Source: Liolophura sinensis
Lineage: Eukaryota; Mollusca; Polyplacophora; Chitonida; Chitonidae
Reading direction: 5' to 3'
DNA: 64,000 bases
Assembly: GCF_032854445.1 (NCBI RefSeq)
Contig: NC_088302.1
Coordinates: 41,234,191-41,298,190, forward strand
Shown: piece by piece, positions 62,395-64,000 of the stretch
Position numbering within the stretch: the stretch's first letter is position 1
Layout of the letters: each line of letters opens with the position of its first letter
Notes under the pieces: generated by a model
What the model saw: the letters and a program-made list of their open reading frames with translations, nothing else
Told to the model about the DNA's origin: nothing
Database searches by the model: none
Translations under genes and position numbers: made by a program

Positions 62395-64000
62395 CTTTTC
62401 AAAAATCACAACTTTGGACAAAAAACAAACAAACAACAAATCCTTGACCCGATTCCAAATGGAAAGAACGATTTTTTACTGAAGCCAAATTTACAGGCGA
62501 ATATAATGAAATTATATTAACATTACACTTTACATGCCTAACCAATTTCAACTGCCAAGGTCCACAAATAAACGTTAGAATAAGATTTCAAATTTTGACA
62601 GAAGTCCAACCCGCTTTGTGGGAAGAGAATTACGTAAGTTCTGCTTCGAATAAAGTATATAAAATCAGGTCATATGAGGTGTTTACGGTTACTCCGAGCT
62701 CTGTCCATGAATATGTTAACTCAAATTCTACGTGCTCTGCCTAAGGTAGTCAATCAACAAGTTTGGCAGTTTGTCCTCGTCTCTCATGCACAGACACAAG
62801 GACGTACAACATTTCAATATTTTATGTTTCACTTGTTATTTACTTCAACTTTTATTCAACTATCGAAGAGTTTAATATATTATTTCAAAAGTTGATTAAC
62901 CCCAGGCCCACTTCAGTCACAAATATCCTAGTCAGCATGGCTATAATTATTTACATGGTTTAAGAAGTCCGTAAAATAACGCGCGCTGTTCTTCCACGAA
63001 CAAACTTCGTTAACTCCACTGGAGAAACGCATACAAGCTGGGTGTCTTTAAATACTCTATCAGTTCTCGACATTTTAATAATCTACAATGTCTCTGGAAA
63101 TTCCTGTAATTTTATTTACACCTAGCCCGTGCCACAAATGGCATATTACGCTCCCCACTGCGTCGTACATTATTTGCTGTGGTGAATGACATGCCTGCCA
63201 TCTAGACCACGTTTAGGCTATTAATGTCGTATATGAATGTCGGACGCTTATATTAAGGTTACTAGATAAGTGTAGGGTGCATTTATCGATATTTGCGAGA
63301 CAGTTAAAGGGGTCTAAAAATACATAACACTTGTACTACGTCATACTTTAGATGTATAAACGCCTTAGGTAGAGTACTAGTACAACGACGTTGCAGAATA
63401 AGATTTGTTCTACTGCAATTTACACCTTTTTGTCTTAGGTGTGACTCGACCCCAAATTGATCCTGAATCTACTGCTCCCGAAGCGGACGCTCTACCAACT
63501 GTGCTATCCACTGAATGCGAACAGTTCAGGGGTGTAGTTGTCATTATCCACTTGGTGTGTGCGTCTGAATGTGGGCTAATTGCATCATCGCTCTACTTAG
63601 ATGATAGTAACAGCAAATATCGCTCCCATGCCATGTTATAGGAGTATCCTGATTTTAAAATGTTGAATCTGTCTTCTCAGTGAATGTAGATCAAGTAATA
63701 AATCAGAGTAGATAAGATCAGGTATTATGCACCCATATTTCGAACTATGGAGTGGATTTGCCACAAAAGTACGTGTTGTTTTCGGTGCTTTCCATTACTT
63801 TGCTTGGGCGCTTTATTCATTTTCTGATACAGAGCTGGCTTCCTCTCTTGTCGTACGTAGGAAGGCCAGTATTCAGCAACTTGCAGGTGGTCGTGATTTC
63901 CCCCCCGAGATCTGCTCCGTTTCCTCCCTCCATAACACTGGCTGCTGTCATATAAGTAAAATATTCTAGAAAATGGCGAGAAACACCAATCAAATGAATA
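62395..64000. other. Region upstream of gene C
   Basis: Should contain the promoter and 5' untranslated region of gene C. A SINE family 2 head fragment (63436-63512, minus) and a diverged SINE family 1 copy (63828-64000, plus, reaching the window end) are visible. No further gene recognised. Confidence 0.5.
63828..64000 (+). mobile_element. SINE family 1, diverged copy at the window end
   Basis: CTGGCTTCCTCTCTTGTCGT, CAACTTGCAGGTGGTCGTGA and AACACCAATCAAATGAATA follow the family order with many substitutions. Confidence 0.75.

Overview
The window is animal genomic DNA, most likely from a lophotrochozoan (mollusc or brachiopod). The genes are split by introns with GT-AG sites, tRNA-headed SINEs of a kind widespread in mollusc genomes are scattered throughout, and DNA transposons, a Polinton and an LTR-element remnant are present. 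The species cannot be fixed from sequence alone.

The host content is one tandem family. Three paralogous SLC22-type (organic cation/anion transporter, major facilitator superfamily) genes lie on the minus strand. Gene A is cut by the left window edge (exon 1 at 6737-6881, exon 2 at 757-965). Gene B is complete (48028 down to 31271). Gene C is complete (62394 down to 51157). Ten exons were placed by hand in B and C. Nine of the ten have identical lengths in the two genes, all joins keep frame, and the predicted proteins are 534 aa (B) and 542 aa (C). Gene B differs in one striking way: exon 8, a 109-nt exon covering the transmembrane-10 / ELYPT region, is present as a 184-bp-period array of seven copies (34375-35591). 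Five copies have an intact frame and both splice sites. They are separated by spacers of only 75-82 nt. This looks like a mutually exclusive exon cluster in a transporter and is the strongest candidate here for something undescribed.

Mobile DNA fills the rest. From 2631 to 5614, in intron 1 of gene A, sits a PIF/Harbinger transposon with a TTA target duplication. Its DDE transposase (plus) and MADF-BESS protein (minus) are interlocked, each gene's second exon lying inside the other's intron. From 7842 to 22127 sits a 14.3-kb Polinton/Maverick with about 250-bp terminal inverted repeats and a TCAGTT target duplication, inserted in a composite SINE-like repeat; a second copy of that repeat at 5630-5812 serves as a local empty site. 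Its virion genes (packaging ATPase, major capsid, minor capsid, two membrane-anchored proteins) are open. The protein-primed polymerase and integrase are broken; the polymerase carries a 287-bp inverted duplication of its own sequence. From about 25600 to 28068 lies an LTR-gag remnant with a tRNA-Pro-like primer site. Penelope-like reverse-transcriptase fragments lie near 30.2 kb and 41.3-42.0 kb.

The SLC22 introns are rich in minisatellites, several of which start exactly at splice sites and carry copies of the exon edge (introns 2, 6 and 9). Exon-edge tandem duplication seems to be a habit of this locus, and the exon 8 array may be its extreme product.
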